From an uncultured bacterium (GTDB lineage Bacteria > Actinomycetota > Actinomycetes > S36-B12), in contig CAJBMR010000024.1 of NCBI GenBank assembly GCA_903954205.1, positions 1 to 8,307 of the forward strand: 8,307 nucleotides of DNA, given 5' to 3'. Positions 6,312 to 8,307 of the stretch are shown piece by piece (the stretch's first letter is position 1; each line of letters starts with the position of its first letter). The translations under genes and the position numbers were made by a program. A model generated the notes under the pieces. It saw only the letters and a list, made by a program, of their open reading frames with translations. It ran no database searches and was not told the DNA's origin.

Positions 6312-7151
6312 ATGACCCGCGGATCGGGCAGCGCATCCATGCCGAGGCTCGCCTTCGATAGTGCGGGCTCGGGGCCCCCGCTTGTCCTCATCCATGGCCT
6401 GGCGTCGTCACGCCGCTGCTGGGATCTCGTCATCGACGATCTCGCCCGCGACTTCACGGTGTACGCCGTCGACCTGCCCGGCCATGGCGACTCCGATCCC
6501 ATCCCCGGCCAGACGGAGACCCCGACCACCGAGATGGCGCGCGCCGTCGGCGCCTTTCTCGCCGAGCGTGACATCGACCGTGCGCACCTCGCCGGCAACT
6601 CACTGGGGGGGTGGACCGCACTCGAAGCGGCCGCGGATGGCTACGCGTTGAGCGTCACCGCGCTCTGCCCCGCCGGGCTGTGGGAGCCGATCCACGAGCC
6701 GATGGGGGCGATCCAGTTCAACCGGCGAGCAGCCATCGCCACGAGGCGCTTCATTCCAGCGATGATGCGCGTCGGCCCCCTGCGCCGGGCGCTGGTCCGC
6801 ACCGGCTCCGAGCGCACCGCGTCGGTCCCCTTCCGGGTCGCCGTGGATGCCGCCTACGCCCAGGCAGACGCCCGAGGCTTCGCCCAGGCCCACGATGGGG
6901 CCCTGCACCGTCGCTTCGACCGCGCGGAGTCGATCTCCGCCGACGTGCCCGTCACCATCGCCTTCGGCGACAACGACCGACTCCTGCCCGCACCGCGCTT
7001 CCAGCAGCGTGACCTCGCACCGGGGCACGCGCGCTGGGAGGTGCTGTGGAACTGCGGTCACGCACCGATGTGGGATGTGCCGATCGTGACGACGACCCTC
7101 GTGCGCGAGACGGCAGCGCAGGCAGCGAGTGTGCCGGGCATAAGTACATGA
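6312..7151 (+). CDS. Alpha/beta hydrolase
   Basis: The 279-residue protein has an intact alpha/beta hydrolase fold of the MhpC/lipase-esterase type and no signal peptide, so it is probably cytosolic. Seen in order are the oxyanion loop LIHGLASS (26-33), the DLPGHGDSD strand turn (54-62), the nucleophile elbow AGNSLGGW with Ser97 (94-101), the acid in FGDNDRLLP (Asp222) and the catalytic His250 in CGHAPMWDVP. A cap region spans about 125-210. ATG 6312 is set by the strong GAGGAGG seven bases upstream; GTG 6288 lies before that site. Its stop overlaps the start of the carotenoid hydratase gene in an ATGA junction, so the two are co-transcribed and probably coupled. Hydrolysis or transfer of an ester is inferred from the fold. 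Any carotenoid link is suggested only by the operon. Confidence 0.9.
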   Translation: MTRGSGSASMPRLAFDSAGSGPPLVLIHGLASSRRCWDLVIDDLARDFTVYAVDLPGHGDSDPIPGQTETPTTEMARAVGAFLAERDIDRAHLAGNSLGGWTALEAAADGYALSVTALCPAGLWEPIHEPMGAIQFNRRAAIATRRFIPAMMRVGPLRRALVRTGSERTASVPFRVAVDAAYAQADARGFAQAHDGALHRRFDRAESISADVPVTIAFGDNDRLLPAPRFQQRDLAPGHARWEVLWNCGHAPMWDVPIVTTTLVRETAAQAASVPGIST

Positions 7152-7942
7152 GCATTCGCGTCTACCAGGGTCCGCACTCCGAAGGGCGGCGCCTGCCGGT
7201 GAGTTGGCAGTGGTTGCCGTGGCTCTTCGCCGGCATCACCATCGGTGGTCAGATCATCTGGCTACTCGCAGAGCCCGCACGCGACTTCCTGACCATCGCG
7301 ACCGTAGTGAGCTTCTTCCTTGCCTCGCTTAGCCACGCGTGGCTCACCCGTGGCTGGGCCTGGGCCCTGGGCTACGTCGCGATCGCGGCAGGAGTGGGCG
7401 GGGCGATGGAGGCCGTCGGGGTGGCCACGGGCTTCCCATTCGGCGCCTACTCCTACAACTCCACGCTCGGACCCACCCTCATCGGCGTACCCATCGTCGT
7501 GATGATGGCCTGGGCGATGATGGCCTACCCCGCGCTCCTCGCGGCGCAACGCATCTCGCGGACCCGCGCCGGCGTCGTCGTCTTCGGCGCGTGGATCCTG
7601 GCCGCCTGGGACCTCTTCCTCGATCCGCAGATGGTGGGCGAGGGCCACTGGACCTGGTCCTCCCCCGATCCGGGCCTGCCCGGAGTGCCGGGAATCCCCC
7701 TCACCAACTACGTCGGCTGGGTGATCACGGCACTCATCATCATGGCGCTCCTTGCCCGATTGCCGGTCCGCAAGCCGGTGGGCGACGGAGTGCCCACCCT
7801 CATGCTCGCGTGGGTCTACTTCTCCAACGTCCTTGCCAACGCGGTCTTCTTCGGCCGCCCGTGGGTGGCACTGTGGGGCGGCATCATCATGGGCGCCGTC
7901 GTCATCCCGTGGGCGTGGATCTCGTGGACGCGCAGGCCATGA
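7148..7942 (+). CDS. cruF: Carotenoid 1',2'-hydratase (CruF-type, DUF422)
   Basis: This 264-residue membrane protein with about seven hydrophobic helices belongs to the CruF/bisanhydrobacterioruberin hydratase family. These enzymes add water to the psi end of gamma-carotene-like or acyclic carotenoids, giving the tertiary hydroxyl seen in myxol-type and bacterioruberin-type pigments. Conserved segments are EAVGVATGFPFGAYSY at 88-103, LGPTLIGVPIVV at 107-118, WDLFLDPQMVGEGHWTW at 154-170 and GIPLTNYVGW at 182-191; their Glu, Asp and His are the likely catalytic residues. ATG 7148 gives the usual length and overlaps the hydrolase stop by four bases. ATGA at its end overlaps the next gene the same way. 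The downstream CruG-like glycosyltransferase supports the call. No crtE, crtB, crtI or cyclase gene lies in the window, so the substrate cannot be fixed. Confidence 0.88.
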   Translation: MSIRVYQGPHSEGRRLPVSWQWLPWLFAGITIGGQIIWLLAEPARDFLTIATVVSFFLASLSHAWLTRGWAWALGYVAIAAGVGGAMEAVGVATGFPFGAYSYNSTLGPTLIGVPIVVMMAWAMMAYPALLAAQRISRTRAGVVVFGAWILAAWDLFLDPQMVGEGHWTWSSPDPGLPGVPGIPLTNYVGWVITALIIMALLARLPVRKPVGDGVPTLMLAWVYFSNVLANAVFFGRPWVALWGGIIMGAVVIPWAWISWTRRP

Positions 7943-8307
7943 AGGTGCGGAGCATCGCACGTGCCGTAGCGGGGTCGGGAGCGATCACCGCGGCTGCACT
8001 CACCGCTCACGCAGCGGTCAACATGCGCATGATCCGACGCCCGCGCGATGAGAGCGTCACCGTCGCCGAACGCGTCTCGATCCTGCTCCCCGCGCGCGAC
8101 GAGGCCCACCGCATCACGCCGACCCTGCGTTCCCTGCTCGCCCAGGAGGGATTGCCTGACCTTGAGATCCTCATCCTCGACGACGGCTCGACCGATGGCA
8201 CCGGCGACGTCATCCGCCAGGTCGTCGGATCCGATCCCCGGGTGAAGGTCATCGACGGTCCCGACGACCTGCCCCCCAGCGGCTGGCTGGGCAAGTCCTG
8301 GGCGTGC
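7939..8307 (+). CDS. cruG: Family 2 glycosyltransferase, CruG-like (partial, N-terminal 123 codons)
   Basis: The frame opens at ATG 7939, overlapping the hydratase stop in an ATGA junction, and is still open at the window edge, so only 123 residues are visible. A hydrophobic Ala/Thr-rich segment at about 8-27 may be a membrane anchor. The GT-A fold start is VSILLPARDE (46-55), with DDGSTDGTGD (81-90) as the nucleotide-sugar loop and LPPSGWLGKSWA at 111-122. That last motif is typical of carotenoid and related membrane-bound family 2 glycosyltransferases such as CruG and CrtQ. In cyanobacteria CruG adds a sugar to the 2'-hydroxyl of the carotenoid after CruF and CrtD, and cruF and cruG are neighbours there too. 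The sugar and acceptor cannot be read from this fragment. Confidence 0.82.
   Translation, partial: MKVRSIARAVAGSGAITAAALTAHAAVNMRMIRRPRDESVTVAERVSILLPARDEAHRITPTLRSLLAQEGLPDLEILILDDGSTDGTGDVIRQVVGSDPRVKVIDGPDDLPPSGWLGKSWAC

Noticed and set aside
5246..6361. Plus-strand open frame of 371 codons, strongly acidic with Asp/Glu repeats
   Set aside because: It is the complement of the AI-2E gene, whose hydrophobic codons read as acidic residues on the other strand. It matches no family and has no promoter or ribosome site of its own.
1..8307. Search for mobile elements, CRISPR repeats, tRNA/rRNA genes, riboswitches and toxin or defence genes
   Set aside because: No transposase, integrase, regularly spaced repeats, tRNA-like cloverleaf or nuclease/toxin motifs were seen, and composition is uniform across the window.

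Overview
The window looks like chromosomal DNA from a high-GC Gram-positive bacterium of the Actinomycetota. The base composition is strongly GC-rich, with G or C in nearly all third codon positions. Start codons GTG and ATG are mixed, and start/stop overlaps of the ATGA and GTGA type are frequent. A dihydropteroate synthase gene sits directly upstream of glucosyl-3-phosphoglycerate synthase, as in mycobacteria (folP2-gpgS). The genus cannot be told from this stretch. There are no RNA genes, insertion sequences, CRISPR arrays or phage genes. Coding density is very high and the longest gene-free gap is about 90 bases.

Left part (1-2855): the last 20 codons of an unidentified plus-strand gene run into a minus-strand operon. 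In order of transcription this operon is a RibD-C-domain reductase (2855-2193), an atypical dihydropteroate synthase (2196-1285), glucosyl-3-phosphoglycerate synthase gpgS (1292-375) and pterin-4a-carbinolamine dehydratase (344-57). The first three overlap by 4 and 8 bases, so they are probably translationally coupled. Three of the four act on pterins or folate-like molecules. The fourth starts glucosylglycerate/methylglucose polysaccharide synthesis.

Middle part (2890-6223): a small hot-dog-fold protein gene (plus) diverges from the folate-type operon over a 34-bp gap. It converges with a 1-Cys Prx6-type peroxiredoxin gene (minus). Upstream of the peroxiredoxin are a cation diffusion facilitator and an AI-2E-type eight-helix membrane protein, both on the minus strand. 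The 82-bp gap in front of the peroxiredoxin holds a strong ribosome binding site, a TAGGCT -10 candidate and a DosR/DevR-like inverted repeat.

Right part (6312-8307): a plus-strand operon diverges from the AI-2E gene. It encodes an alpha/beta hydrolase, a CruF-type carotenoid 1',2'-hydratase and the first 123 codons of a CruG-like glycosyltransferase that runs off the window. Both junctions are 4-base ATGA overlaps. This looks like the tailoring end of an acyclic or monocyclic carotenoid glycoside pathway, with the hydrolase tightly linked to it for an unknown purpose.

I see no defence system or mobile island. The most interesting points are the replaced loop 2 in the dihydropteroate synthase, the composition of its operon, the hydrolase coupled to the carotenoid genes, and the inverted repeat at the peroxiredoxin promoter.
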